From Planctomycetaceae bacterium (GTDB taxonomy: Bacteria; Planctomycetota; Planctomycetia; Pirellulales; UBA1268): a DNA stretch of 17,101 bases. Shown here piece by piece: positions 1 through 7,677 of this stretch. Position 1 is the stretch's first letter, and every line of letters starts with the position of its first letter. A model generated the notes under the pieces. It was not told the DNA's origin, did no database searches, and saw only the letters and a program-made list of their open reading frames with translations. The translations under genes and the position numbers were made by a program. The stretch is from the NCBI GenBank assembly GCA_009691925.1, contig SIAG01000030.1:1-17101 (forward strand). The letters are read 5' to 3'.

Positions 1-106
1 TAGGGGGCCTGTGCTGGGTACTAGTACGAACAAGTCAACCATGGCACCACTCTCTGAAGGCCCCAATTCGCCGACGTGTAGTGGGCGAATCGAATTGAAT
101 CCGATG

Positions 107-472
107 CTAGGCTCGGGGGAGATGGTCAGGGCGAATGAGGGTCGCGCCACGTGACACGAAGAGTTCCCGAACGAAACACAACAACAGGTCGTCCGAATGT
201 GTAGCTCGACTCCGGGGAGACAGAACAATGAATGATGAACCAACGGAGAACTCGCTTGTGCGGCCTCGTCGGCCAGGGGAGGGTAGCACCGCGAGGGACT
301 GGATTCCGCGACTGACGATACCTCTTCGATATCCAAATCCATCAAATTCAATGGGAACGGGAGTGTCTAGAGGTGGAATAATCTCGATCGTTAACGAGGC
401 ATCCGAGCAAACCGCCCACCACTCAGCCGCGATTTGCGGCTCAACCGCCAAAACGTCGCCAGAAAGCCCCAT
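107..472 (-). CDS. Doubtful small ORF downstream of the LEPR protein
   Basis: An open minus-strand frame starts 33 nt after the LEPR protein stop codon. I placed the start at ATG 470-472 because AGGT lies 7 nt before it; a GTG at 485-487 in the same frame would add 5 residues. The first ~55 residues have ordinary protein composition (EWWAVCSDASLTIEIIPPL, then EFDGFGY). The remainder is Arg/Ser-rich and looks less protein-like. A second minus-strand frame is also open from about position 350 to the left edge of the window, so a frameshift or a gene entering from outside is possible. No family is recognised. A downstream partner of the LEPR protein is conceivable from position alone. Low confidence that this is expressed. 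Confidence 0.28.
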   Translation of the reverse strand: MGLSGDVLAVEPQIAAEWWAVCSDASLTIEIIPPLDTPVPIEFDGFGYRRGIVSRGIQSLAVLPSPGRRGRTSEFSVGSSFIVLSPRSRATHSDDLLLCFVRELFVSRGATLIRPDHLPRA

Positions 473-505
473 TTTATTACCTGTCACCTTCTGTTGGACG
501 ATGCC

Positions 506-1969
506 CTACGGTATCACTGGCCAGGCCCATGGAGGAATCAATGAGAGACCACCGGCCAGTCCTTGTGCATAGGCGTAGAAAGCCGCATTGACGCAATTGC
601 TACCCGCAGTGCTATTGATTGCAAAGTTGGGGTAGAAGATCGGCAGGCCCGTCACCAATAAGCTGGCTTCCGCAGCCAAAAAGGATGGCGCTCCAGTAAC
701 GCCCATCCCCTCAGCGTAGTGCAACAAGTTGATCTTTCCGTTCGCAGTGACACCGAAGAAAACGTGCCATTCTGTTGTTGTATTCAGGCCCACCGAGAAC
801 GTCGGCCAGCCAGCTGTAGTCCAGGCGGCTGCGCCCCCTGCCGCAACCATTGATCCGGCGGCGACGTACAACCCTCCTTGAGTCCACGCAAGTCTGCCAG
901 GACCGATTTGCTCTGCCTGGCCTATCGGCCCATTGTTGTAAGCGCTGTTCCAGGTATCGTTTGCGTTAGCAGTGTTGCCGGTGATATATTGACCGACGCC
1001 ATAGTACGATTGTCCGATCGAATAGATGCTCATGCCAACCGATCGACCAAATGCACTACCCGCAGCCCAGAGAGATTGCCCACCACCCTGCCCGGCAGCC
1101 TGAACGAACTGCACGTCGCCCTCATTCCCAGTCCACACGCCTGAGACAAAAACGGGCGGGCCGTCGCTCTGGGGGTTGTAGACCAACGGCGTGATGCGGC
1201 CGATGCCAGAACCACCGGTATACTGAGCCGAAATAGCTGGGTCGTTTGCGAGAGAGCCGTTCGTAGAGCCAGACGAGGTGCCGGCCCCAGCACCTGCCCC
1301 GTAGAAAATCCAGAGATCCGCGTTCGACAGGGTTCCACCGGCGTCATTGCCCTGGCCGCCATCGCTCGCGCCGTCCTTGTACTGCGAAAAAAGTGCCAGG
1401 AGGTTCGACGAAGAACCGTCAGTGGCCCCAGAGGAAGAGGCCCCAGCTCCCAATCCGGCACCGTAGAAGAACCAAAGATCGCTTCCACTGGATGTGCCGC
1501 CGTTATTCGTACCGGTGCCCTGCCTACCAGCGTTTGAGCCCCCGGTGTACCGCGACGAGAGCACGGGACTGTTTGGATCGGAGTTGCTTCCAGTACCAGA
1601 ACTAGACGAACCTGACCCTGAGCCAGAGCCACTCCACAACGCCAGACCGCCCGCGTTGGAACTGCCGCTGCTCCCGGTGGAAGACGAGCCTGTCCCAGAG
1701 CCAGAGTTGCTCGACAGCGCCAGGCCCGTTGATTGAGTACCACTCGAGCCTGAGGACGAGATAGTCGAGGCGGAGTTGCCGGAAGAGCCGGGCGTTGGAC
1801 TGTCACCGGACAGATTGGTTCCGGAAACACCAGGGAGCACCACAGCGCTGCCCGATCCCAAGACGCTGAAAGAATCCAGCCCGAGTCCGGCAAGCATCGC
1901 CCGCGGTTCGAGCGACTCAAAGGCTGTTCGTGTGGACGGATGCGTCTTCCAGCGTCGTGCCGATCGCAT
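506..1969 (-). CDS. LEPR-motif surface protein with Ser/Gly-rich tandem repeats
   Basis: This encodes 487 residues. The start at 1967-1969 is chosen because GGAGG lies 6 nt upstream and because it puts the motif SLEPRAML at residues 19-26, the usual N-terminal place for the planctomycete LEPR export/surface motif. Residues ~55-135 are low-complexity Ser/Gly/Thr with two ~27-residue units (TGLALSSNSGSG..., GGLALWSGSGSG...). Residues ~138-254 hold two full ~54-residue units marked by Y141, Y197 and Y250 and by DLWFFYGAG (164) and DLWIFYGAG (218). Residues ~300-487 form a distinct C-terminal domain: a hydrophobic Gly/Ala stretch (~365-395), WHVFFGV (401-407), TGLPIFYP (440-447) and the only cysteine, C459, in GSNCVNAAF. 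The last part recalls C-terminal regions of RHS/polymorphic-toxin-like proteins, but this is only a visual impression. Probably exported. The gene is less GC-rich than its neighbours. Confidence 0.8.
   Translation of the reverse strand: MRSARRWKTHPSTRTAFESLEPRAMLAGLGLDSFSVLGSGSAVVLPGVSGTNLSGDSPTPGSSGNSASTISSSGSSGTQSTGLALSSNSGSGTGSSSTGSSGSSNAGGLALWSGSGSGSGSSSSGTGSNSDPNSPVLSSRYTGGSNAGRQGTGTNNGGTSSGSDLWFFYGAGLGAGASSSGATDGSSSNLLALFSQYKDGASDGGQGNDAGGTLSNADLWIFYGAGAGAGTSSGSTNGSLANDPAISAQYTGGSGIGRITPLVYNPQSDGPPVFVSGVWTGNEGDVQFVQAAGQGGGQSLWAAGSAFGRSVGMSIYSIGQSYYGVGQYITGNTANANDTWNSAYNNGPIGQAEQIGPGRLAWTQGGLYVAAGSMVAAGGAAAWTTAGWPTFSVGLNTTTEWHVFFGVTANGKINLLHYAEGMGVTGAPSFLAAEASLLVTGLPIFYPNFAINSTAGSNCVNAAFYAYAQGLAGGLSLIPPWAWPVIP
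1222..1558 (-). repeat. In-gene ~54-codon tandem repeats
   Basis: This stretch encodes residues ~138-250 of the LEPR protein. Two imperfect units of about 54 residues follow each other, plus the beginning of a third. Each unit begins with an (S/A)xxY(T/K)(D/G)G block, passes through a Gly/Asn/Thr linker, and contains DLW(F/I)FYGAGxGAG followed by a Ser/Gly/Thr tail. The spacing between equivalent tyrosines is 56 and 53 residues. The units are diverged, which suggests old rather than recent duplication. Confidence 0.7.
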
Positions 1970-2228
1970 GGCTGCCTCCGGTGTGGACCTCTCGGAAAAA
2001 CCGGGATTTCCCAGATGACCATCCCCCGAAACGCTTCTGGACCGATGGTCGCCCTGAAAGCGTCTCAACCTGCCGCCATGCTGTCAACAGACGGGGTCCG
2101 GGTGCGATTGGACGGAGCGTTCGGTCCGTTGTGAGCATGGGATTCTGGCCTTTTTTCGCCGTGGGTGCCAAGCCGCTCCCTCGCATACGCCAGTACCCTG
2201 CTCCTCCATCCCGCCTGAGCGGGCGTGG
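1970..2228. other. Intergenic stretch without a clear gene
   Basis: This lies between the start of the LEPR gene and the end of the decayed transposase. It presumably holds the promoter of the LEPR gene at its left side, including the GGAGG just before 1969. At its right side it probably holds the trailing end of the insertion sequence. I see no open frame with a convincing start, no tRNA and no convincing terminal inverted repeat here. Confidence 0.5.
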
Positions 2229-2775
2229 CTAACCGGACGGACACAGAGCGGGCGACACCCAGAGTCTGCCGATCCGTTCGAGGATCGAAGCGAAGAGTTG
2301 TCGGGGCACGGCGACTTCCGCAAGTTGGAACGTCATGTACGTGGCGTGCCGGGTGACCTTGGCACTGATCTTGACGACCTTCTCCTTCGGCGTCGTCAGC
2401 GACCACGGCCGCACGCTCTTTGGAAATGCCAGCCGGCGGAGGAAGTTCCCGAGGAAGTTCCCTAGATTGTAGGCCAACGCGAAGTCTGGCTGGCGCGGCC
2501 ACCCACGATATGCCGGACGCTTGGTCGACGCACAACCGCTCCGCGTCGTTCGCATCCTCGTAGCCGACCAGCCGACTGTAAATCGATTGTCGAATGAATG
2601 GCAGCAGGGTATGACGGGTGTCGCGGCCGGTGCGGGAGTCCTCCAACCGCTTCCCCGCCGTTGCCGTGAGTCCCAACGCCTCGTCGAGTTCTCGATACGC
2701 AAGCAGACCAGCGTCGCTGGTTACGTTGCTCCCCGCGAACGTCAGCCTCACAGGTCGGTCGAAATCGACACGCAA
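2229..2775 (-). pseudogene. Remnant of IS1380-type transposase, deleted and frameshifted
   Basis: From a TTG at 2773-2775 the minus strand reads a typical IS1380-family N-terminus: TSDAGLLAYRELDEALGL, then LLPFIRQSIYSRLVGYEDAN and DAERL. After about 84 residues (near 2523) the similarity stops. In another frame, from about 2492 to the TAG at 2229, it resumes with the family's C-terminus: FALAYNLGNFL, FLRRLAFPKSVRPWSLTT, KISAKVTRHATYMTFQLAEV. Intact family members are around 450 residues, so most of the middle, including the expected catalytic core, is missing and the two ends are out of frame. A 12-bp tandem duplication adds GNFL in the C-terminal part. The product cannot be an active transposase. 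Family assignment is from recall of conserved motifs. Confidence 0.85.
2439..2462. repeat. 12-bp tandem duplication in the transposase remnant
   Basis: GAGGAAGTTCCC occurs twice head to tail (2439-2450 and 2451-2462). On the minus strand it duplicates the codons for G-N-F-L, giving NLGNFLGNFLRRL where family members normally have NLGNFLRRL. The insertion is in frame and appears to be a local slippage event after, or during, decay of the element. Confidence 0.9.
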
Positions 2776-2974
2776 GTCACACTTTTGGCAGTCGCCTATT
2801 CGGTTCCCCCCTCAAAAGAGTAGGAATTGGCGGCAAATCCCTGATTGACAGGGGTCTTGCGCAAATCCCGTGCCAATCGGCGAGGGGCCATCTGGGAAAT
2901 GCGGGTCAAGAGGTGTCCGGCGGGCGTCCACAGCCGCCCGGATCGGGGGAAGTGCTGCCGACGAACGAATGATT

Positions 2975-3007
2975 TTGACGTTTTCCCCCGCTGTCGTACA
3001 CTTGTAC
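2975..3007 (+). promoter_or_regulatory. Sigma70-like promoter with palindrome over the -10
   Basis: TTGACG (2975-2980, 5 of 6 matches to the -35 consensus) is followed by a 16-bp spacer and TACACT (2997-3002, 4 of 6 matches to the -10). The inverted repeat GTACA-CT-TGTAC (2996-3007) covers the -10, a position where a repressor could block polymerase. The predicted transcript start near 3009 leaves a short leader containing the GGAGG ribosome binding site of the gene at 3034. Confidence 0.5.
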
Positions 3008-3033
3008 TGCTAGAACCCTCTGGAGGCGTTGAC

Positions 3034-3534
3034 GTGGGGAACGTGGTCTGGTTCGTCGTCACCGTGGGGGTGGCTGCCCTGGCAGGGGTTGCCACAACTC
3101 TCGCTATGCGCCCTATCCGTCTGGCCCGTGTGGCCGAGAATCTCGCCCGCGCCCAGCGCGACTTCCATCGCCAGCGCGAGCAACTCGAGGCGAAGTTTAT
3201 CGATCGGGCGGCTGCCACCGGCAAGCCTCGCGGGCTGCGGTGGAGCGACGTCGATTTCGACGACGACGTTCTCTACGTCCGCGAGCGGCGCACCGGCTGC
3301 CTCAAGGCGCTGGTGGCGATCGAGGTGTCGTTCGAGGCGATCGAAGGGGGCGGGATGGAGGAGGTCGAGGCGGTCTCTATGATCCGCGCCGCCACTGCCG
3401 AGTTTCTCTATGACACCAACCGCTGGGCCACCGAGGGGCGGGTTTATTTCAATCTCCTCCCCACCGCGACGGTGAAGTATCTCGGCTCCGACCTCGAGCT
3501 GGTCGCCGAGGAGCATGGCGGCTCCCGCGGCTGA
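3034..3534 (+). CDS. Membrane-anchored coiled-coil protein of unknown function
   Basis: This encodes 166 residues. The GTG at 3034 is chosen because GGAGG (3022-3026) lies 7 nt before it and a promoter-like sequence lies just upstream; the open frame itself extends further left. Residues ~1-25 form one hydrophobic segment (VVWFVVTVGVAALAGVATTL), so the protein is probably anchored with its bulk on one side of the membrane. Residues ~28-58 are a charged helix suited to a coiled coil (ENLARAQRDFHRQREQLEAKF). The rest is a compact, very acidic domain: GLRWSDVDFDDDVLYVRERR, LVAIEVSFEAIEGGGMEEVE, RAATAEFLYDTNRW, YFNLLPTATVKYLGSDLEL. It has the look of a conserved planctomycete family, but I cannot name a function or a domain. 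Confidence 0.82.
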   Translation: MGNVVWFVVTVGVAALAGVATTLAMRPIRLARVAENLARAQRDFHRQREQLEAKFIDRAAATGKPRGLRWSDVDFDDDVLYVRERRTGCLKALVAIEVSFEAIEGGGMEEVEAVSMIRAATAEFLYDTNRWATEGRVYFNLLPTATVKYLGSDLELVAEEHGGSRG

Positions 3535-3764
3535 CGCCGGCTTCTTGAAGCTGCGACCTACTAAAGCCGCGCCGCCAGATGTGCCGAACGCTGGGCTTGG
3601 TGGCAGACACTTCGGGAAGACTTCCCTGCCTGCGCAGCTTGCGGTCTTTGCTTCAGCGGCGGGGTCTGCGGTGCCCTAGGTCAGTCTTCCTGTTGGGCAG
3701 ACCCTGCGGGGGCCGATACCAAGAGAGCGTGCTGCCCGCGATCGATCGAGCGGCTCCTTTTCTG

Positions 3765-5558
3765 GTGTCGGAGAACGCGATATTGCGCGGACTGCTGCAG
3801 CAAGTCTCGGTGCTGGTCGTGGCCGCGGGCATGGCGTGCGCCTGCGCTGATGCCGCAGCGCAGGGGCTGAAGGCGCAGGGGCTGCCGAAGTCGTTTTCGC
3901 TGCCGGTGGCCGATGCCGAGGTGCCAGTACACGAGAAGGCCGGCCGCCATCTCGCCCGGGCCCGCGACTACGCCAAGCAGTCGGCGGAGCTAGCCTCGGA
4001 GGGAAATTGCCGGGCGATCGACGGCTACTTTGCCGCCACCGAAGCAGCCTGGAACGCGCTGTGGCTGTGCCCGAGCGATCCCGAGCTCGTCCGCGAGGCG
4101 GCGGAGCTCTACGCCTGCACGCTTCAGGGACTGCTTGAGTCGGCGACGGCGCACGAGCGGCTCGATTGCCGCGGGCTGCTTGTCGGGCCGGAGTGGGGGC
4201 CGATCATCGTGCCGATCGAAATGCCGGGGATGCAGATCCCCGCCTCGGCGATCGAGCATGTCGAGGCCACGCCCCCTCCCGGCGACAAGCGAATCCATCG
4301 CCGTCATGAACGTGGCGGCTTCGGCCTCCCGGTGAGCGTCCGCGTGGCGACACCTGCCGATCGGGAAGGCAACCGGATCCTTGCGCCGCAGCGCCAGAGC
4401 CTCGCGGCGACGGCCGTGCTGCGGTTCCCGATGCCGGCCGACGAGAACGTCCTCGAAGCCTTCTCTGGTCCACTCGCGCGCGATCACGCCCCCGCGATCC
4501 TCGACCTCGTCAATCCGATGGTGATTGCGGCGGTCGATCTCGGGCCTTCCCGCCCCCTCCTCGCCGCCGATCTGACGGCGCCGCTCCTCGACATGCTCGG
4601 CGGGATGCCGGCCAACGATAATGCCGTGAACTTCTTCCTGCCGTACGGGAGCTCCACCGCCCGTCCCCGCATCGAGCTCCTCGAGCCCCACCGCCCCGGC
4701 CGCGTCCCGGTGGTCTTCATTCACGGCCTGGGGAGCGACGAGGGAACCTGGTTCGATCTCCTCAACGAGCTCCGCGTCCACCCCTGGTTTGTCAAGCGCT
4801 TCGAGCCCTGGCTTTTCCACTATCCGACCGGGGCCTCTTTCCTCCAGACCTCGGCCGTGCTCCGCCGCCAGCTGACGGCGACGGTCCAACGCTTCGATCC
4901 GGAGGGGAAGGATCCAGCGATGCAGCATCTCATCCTCGTCGGCCACAGCATGGGGGGGCTGCACGCCAAGCTCCAGGTCGTTGAGCCGGGGACGGCGCTG
5001 TGGGATTCGATCGCCTGCGTCCCGTTTAACGAGGTGCGAATGCGGCCGAAGCTGCGGCGCGAGGTGGCCCCGAATTACTTCTTCAAGCCGCTGCCGTTTG
5101 TGAATCGGGTCGTCTACATCGCCACGCCGCACGACGGCAGTTCGCTGGCGTCGCTGGCCGTGGGGCGCGTCGCCTCGGCGACCGTCAAGCAGCCGGAGGA
5201 ATCGCTCGCCATCCATCGGGAGGTTCTCGGTGCCAACCCGGGGGCCTTCCGAAGCGATTTCGAACGCTCCCCGCCGACGTCGATCGACATCCTCGAGCCG
5301 AAGTCATCGATCCTCCAGGCGCTCCATGACCTCCGGCCCTCCTGCCGGGTGACGATGCATTCGATCATCGGCAACGGGGTCACCTGGCCGTTGAGCGGCC
5401 CCGGCGACAACGTCTTGCCGGTCTCGAGCGCCCGCCTGCCGGGGGTAGTCAGCGAGGTTCTCGTCCCCTCAGTCCACACCGAGATCCACCACCACCCGAT
5501 CACCGTCTTCGAGATGGAGCGGATCCTCGTCGATCACCTCCGCGAGAACGGGCTGTGA
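3765..5558 (+). CDS. Exported alpha/beta-hydrolase lipase or esterase
   Basis: This encodes 597 residues from the GTG at 3765. The start is uncertain: the frame is open to an ATG at 3579, and a GTG at 3729 is another option. The 3765 start gives the best signal peptide (MSENAILR, a hydrophobic core, then AAGMACACADAAAQ), implying export. Residues ~30-300 match nothing I recognise. From ~310 an alpha/beta-hydrolase fold appears: VVFIHGLGSDEGTW with the oxyanion HG at 320-321, nucleophile elbow GHSMGG with Ser395, VVYIATPHDGSSLA, a candidate acid at Asp548 (GPGDNVLP), and candidate catalytic His571 or the HHH at 575-577 near the C-terminus. These are classic features of serine lipases/esterases (PGAP1/triacylglycerol-lipase-like). 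The substrate cannot be told. No strong ribosome binding site marks any candidate start. Confidence 0.85.
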   Translation: MSENAILRGLLQQVSVLVVAAGMACACADAAAQGLKAQGLPKSFSLPVADAEVPVHEKAGRHLARARDYAKQSAELASEGNCRAIDGYFAATEAAWNALWLCPSDPELVREAAELYACTLQGLLESATAHERLDCRGLLVGPEWGPIIVPIEMPGMQIPASAIEHVEATPPPGDKRIHRRHERGGFGLPVSVRVATPADREGNRILAPQRQSLAATAVLRFPMPADENVLEAFSGPLARDHAPAILDLVNPMVIAAVDLGPSRPLLAADLTAPLLDMLGGMPANDNAVNFFLPYGSSTARPRIELLEPHRPGRVPVVFIHGLGSDEGTWFDLLNELRVHPWFVKRFEPWLFHYPTGASFLQTSAVLRRQLTATVQRFDPEGKDPAMQHLILVGHSMGGLHAKLQVVEPGTALWDSIACVPFNEVRMRPKLRREVAPNYFFKPLPFVNRVVYIATPHDGSSLASLAVGRVASATVKQPEESLAIHREVLGANPGAFRSDFERSPPTSIDILEPKSSILQALHDLRPSCRVTMHSIIGNGVTWPLSGPGDNVLPVSSARLPGVVSEVLVPSVHTEIHHHPITVFEMERILVDHLRENGL

Positions 5559-5701
5559 GTTTTTGGTGAGCGGGGCAAGGGCCACCCCTTGCCTTGTGAG
5601 CATTTGGTAAGTCTGTCGGGGCATGGAGCGTTGTTTCTTTGCTCCCGTAGACTTCCGCGGTCGTTCCAACCGTCCCGCTCGTTCCCCGGAGAGGTTTCCC
5701 G

Positions 5702-7267
5702 ATGCACTCGTTCCATCCCCGCACCCGTCTCGACCGGCAGCGGATCCCGCGGCGCGGCTTTCTGGCCGACAGCGCCGTCGTCGTCGCCGGGGTGGTGGGG
5801 TCTGTGGCCGGCGCCGCCGATCTGGGGCGGGCGCGGACGGTGTCGATCTTCCACACCACCGATCTCCACGGCCGGATCCTCCCCACGAGCAGCTACGAGG
5901 GGCTCGACGACGTCGGCGGCTTCGCGCGCGCCGCCACCTGCATCCGCCAGTGGCGCCGCGAATCCCCCTATTCCCTCACCGTCGACGTCGGCGACGTCGT
6001 TCAGGGAACGGCGGCGAGCATGGAGCGTGGCGGGCAGCTGATGTTCGAGCTGTTCAACGCGCTTCAGTACGACGCCTGGACGCTCGGCAATCACGACTTC
6101 GACTGGGGCCCGGAGAAGCTCGAGGCAAATCTTGCCCTCTCCAAAGCCGCCGTCCTGACGGCGAATCTCGAGCGCGGCGGGAAGGCCGCCGGGGCGTTTG
6201 ATGGCGTGTGGGAGAAGGTAGCGCCGTGGGCGATCCGCGAGGTCGGTGGCTTTCGGATCGGCCTGGTCGGCCTGATCACGCCCGGCCTCGCCTCATGGCT
6301 CGATCCCGAAACCCTCGGCGGCACTGCCGCCACCGATCCCGGACCGGCGCTCTTGCGGGCCGTGGCCGAGTGCCGCGATGCCGGGGCCGAGGCGGTCGTC
6401 GTCCTTGGCCACATGGGCTGGCGCTTCGAGGACGACTACGCCAATCCGGTCCGCGGGATCCTCACTGGCATGAAGGGGGTCGACGTCTATCTCGCCGGGC
6501 ACTCCCATCAAAACAAGCCGGCGTGGTTTGTCGACGACGTTCTCTGCACGCAGGCGAGCTATTACGGGGTCCACTGTGGCCGCGTCGATCTGACGTTTGA
6601 TCTCGACGCCCGTAAGCTCGTCGATCGGCGCGTGTTCACGCTCCTGATGGACGACCGTTACGAGCTCGATCCGGAGGTGATGTCCTTGGCCGGGGCCGAC
6701 CTCGCCGCGGCCGACGAGCAGCTCGCCCGGCCGGTGGCGACAGTGACGGCGCCGATCAAGGGGAAGGGGCGGGGAAGCCGGCTGGGGGCGATCTTCTGCG
6801 AGTCGTTTGCCGCGGCCCTGGCCAAGCATGGCACGCCGGTCGAGGGTGTCTTCCACGGGACGTTCTTAAGCGGCGATCTGCCGGCCGGCCCGCTGACGGT
6901 GGCCGATTGCTGGAAGCTGATTCCCTATGAAAATCTCCTCGTTGTCGCGGAGCTTTCCGGGGCGGAGCTTGTCGAGGTGGTGGCCGAAGATGGCGGCGAT
7001 CAGCGGAGCGACCGGACGCTCTGGCCATTCACGGTGGTCAAGGACTCGGCCGGTCGGCCGGGAGGGCTCGAACGCGACGGGGCCCAAATTGATCCCGCCC
7101 GCCGGTTTAAAATCGCTTTCAACAGCTACGACGCCCAGTCGGGCGGCCGCCGACTGCCGAAGCTCCAGGCGATTCTCGAAGCGCCCCAGGCGAAGCGCAC
7201 GCTTGTCCCGATCGACACCCGCTCGGCCCTGATCGCGAGCCTCCTCGACCGCGGCACGGTGGGGTAG
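5702..7267 (+). CDS. Tat-exported 5'-nucleotidase/UDP-sugar hydrolase-like metallophosphoesterase
   Basis: This encodes 521 residues; the start is supported by GGAGAGG 7 nt upstream. IPRRGFLADSAVV (RR at 17-18) followed by a hydrophobic Ala/Val stretch is a Tat-type signal, so the enzyme probably folds with its metals before export. The calcineurin-like metallophosphoesterase domain shows every metal-binding motif in order: D54-x-H56 (TTDLHG), G97-D98, GNHD (129-132), GH (236-237) and GHSH (266-269). The C-terminal 5_nucleotid_C domain covers about 345-500 (VEGVFHGTFLSGDLPAG, CWKLIPYENLLVVAELSGAE). The family hydrolyses nucleoside monophosphates or UDP-sugars to scavenge phosphate and nucleosides outside the membrane; exact substrate is not decidable here. 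It lies 143 nt after the lipase gene in the same direction, so co-transcription is possible but not shown. Confidence 0.92.
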   Translation: MHSFHPRTRLDRQRIPRRGFLADSAVVVAGVVGSVAGAADLGRARTVSIFHTTDLHGRILPTSSYEGLDDVGGFARAATCIRQWRRESPYSLTVDVGDVVQGTAASMERGGQLMFELFNALQYDAWTLGNHDFDWGPEKLEANLALSKAAVLTANLERGGKAAGAFDGVWEKVAPWAIREVGGFRIGLVGLITPGLASWLDPETLGGTAATDPGPALLRAVAECRDAGAEAVVVLGHMGWRFEDDYANPVRGILTGMKGVDVYLAGHSHQNKPAWFVDDVLCTQASYYGVHCGRVDLTFDLDARKLVDRRVFTLLMDDRYELDPEVMSLAGADLAAADEQLARPVATVTAPIKGKGRGSRLGAIFCESFAAALAKHGTPVEGVFHGTFLSGDLPAGPLTVADCWKLIPYENLLVVAELSGAELVEVVAEDGGDQRSDRTLWPFTVVKDSAGRPGGLERDGAQIDPARRFKIAFNSYDAQSGGRRLPKLQAILEAPQAKRTLVPIDTRSALIASLLDRGTVG

Positions 7268-7677
7268 GGGAGAGTTGGAAGCGGCCGCAAGGCGGCGGGC
7301 CGCCTAAGCCGGCTGGCGACGCGTCTTCCATCGCGTCGCGGGCGACGGTGGGCGCTTGCCGCTTGTGCGGCGGACCGTATCGGACCAGGCGGGCGGGTTG
7401 CCGCCGCCGCCGGCCGTCGGCTCAAAAAAGACCGCCGGTCGCCCCTGCCGCAGATCGAGACGTGGTGGGGAGCAGCCCCTCCGCGCCCCCCGGCACCCCC
7501 GTACCCCCCCCGCAGGGGACAACAGCGAAAAAATGGGGTAAGAAAATTTTCTGTCCGGTTTGGGGGAGATCGAACGCCTTAGTAAAGGGACTCTCATTGG
7601 CTGCATTCGATCTTCAAATCGAGAACGCCCCGTCTCGCTCTTAGATATCTCCAGAAACCTCTCCAAGGAGCTCGCTC
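7268..7677. other. 410-nt intergenic region with GC hairpin and AT palindrome
   Basis: No convincing gene is seen. Just after the nucleotidase stop, GCGGCC (7281-7286) can pair with GGCCGC (7298-7303), a GC-rich hairpin without a T-run, so at best a weak terminator. Further on the composition changes abruptly from GC-rich to mixed. AGAAAATTTTCT (7541-7552) is a perfect 12-bp palindrome about 125 nt before the PEP-CTERM start and could be a regulatory site. I could not pick a persuasive -35/-10 pair. Confidence 0.4.

Noticed and set aside
2082..2852. CTGTCAA / TTGACAG as terminal inverted repeats of the IS1380 remnant
   Set aside because: Only 7 bp match, with no flanking target duplication seen. 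Too short to define the element's ends without an intact copy.
3990..5216. 408-codon minus-strand open frame opposite the lipase
   Set aside because: It is Arg/Glu/His-rich shadow sequence without motifs, opposite a hydrolase with intact HG and GHSMGG motifs.
7587..7677. Sigma54-type promoter upstream of the PEP-CTERM gene, as known in some proteobacteria
   Set aside because: TTGGCTGCA near 7588 does not have the GG/GC spacing of a sigma54 site.
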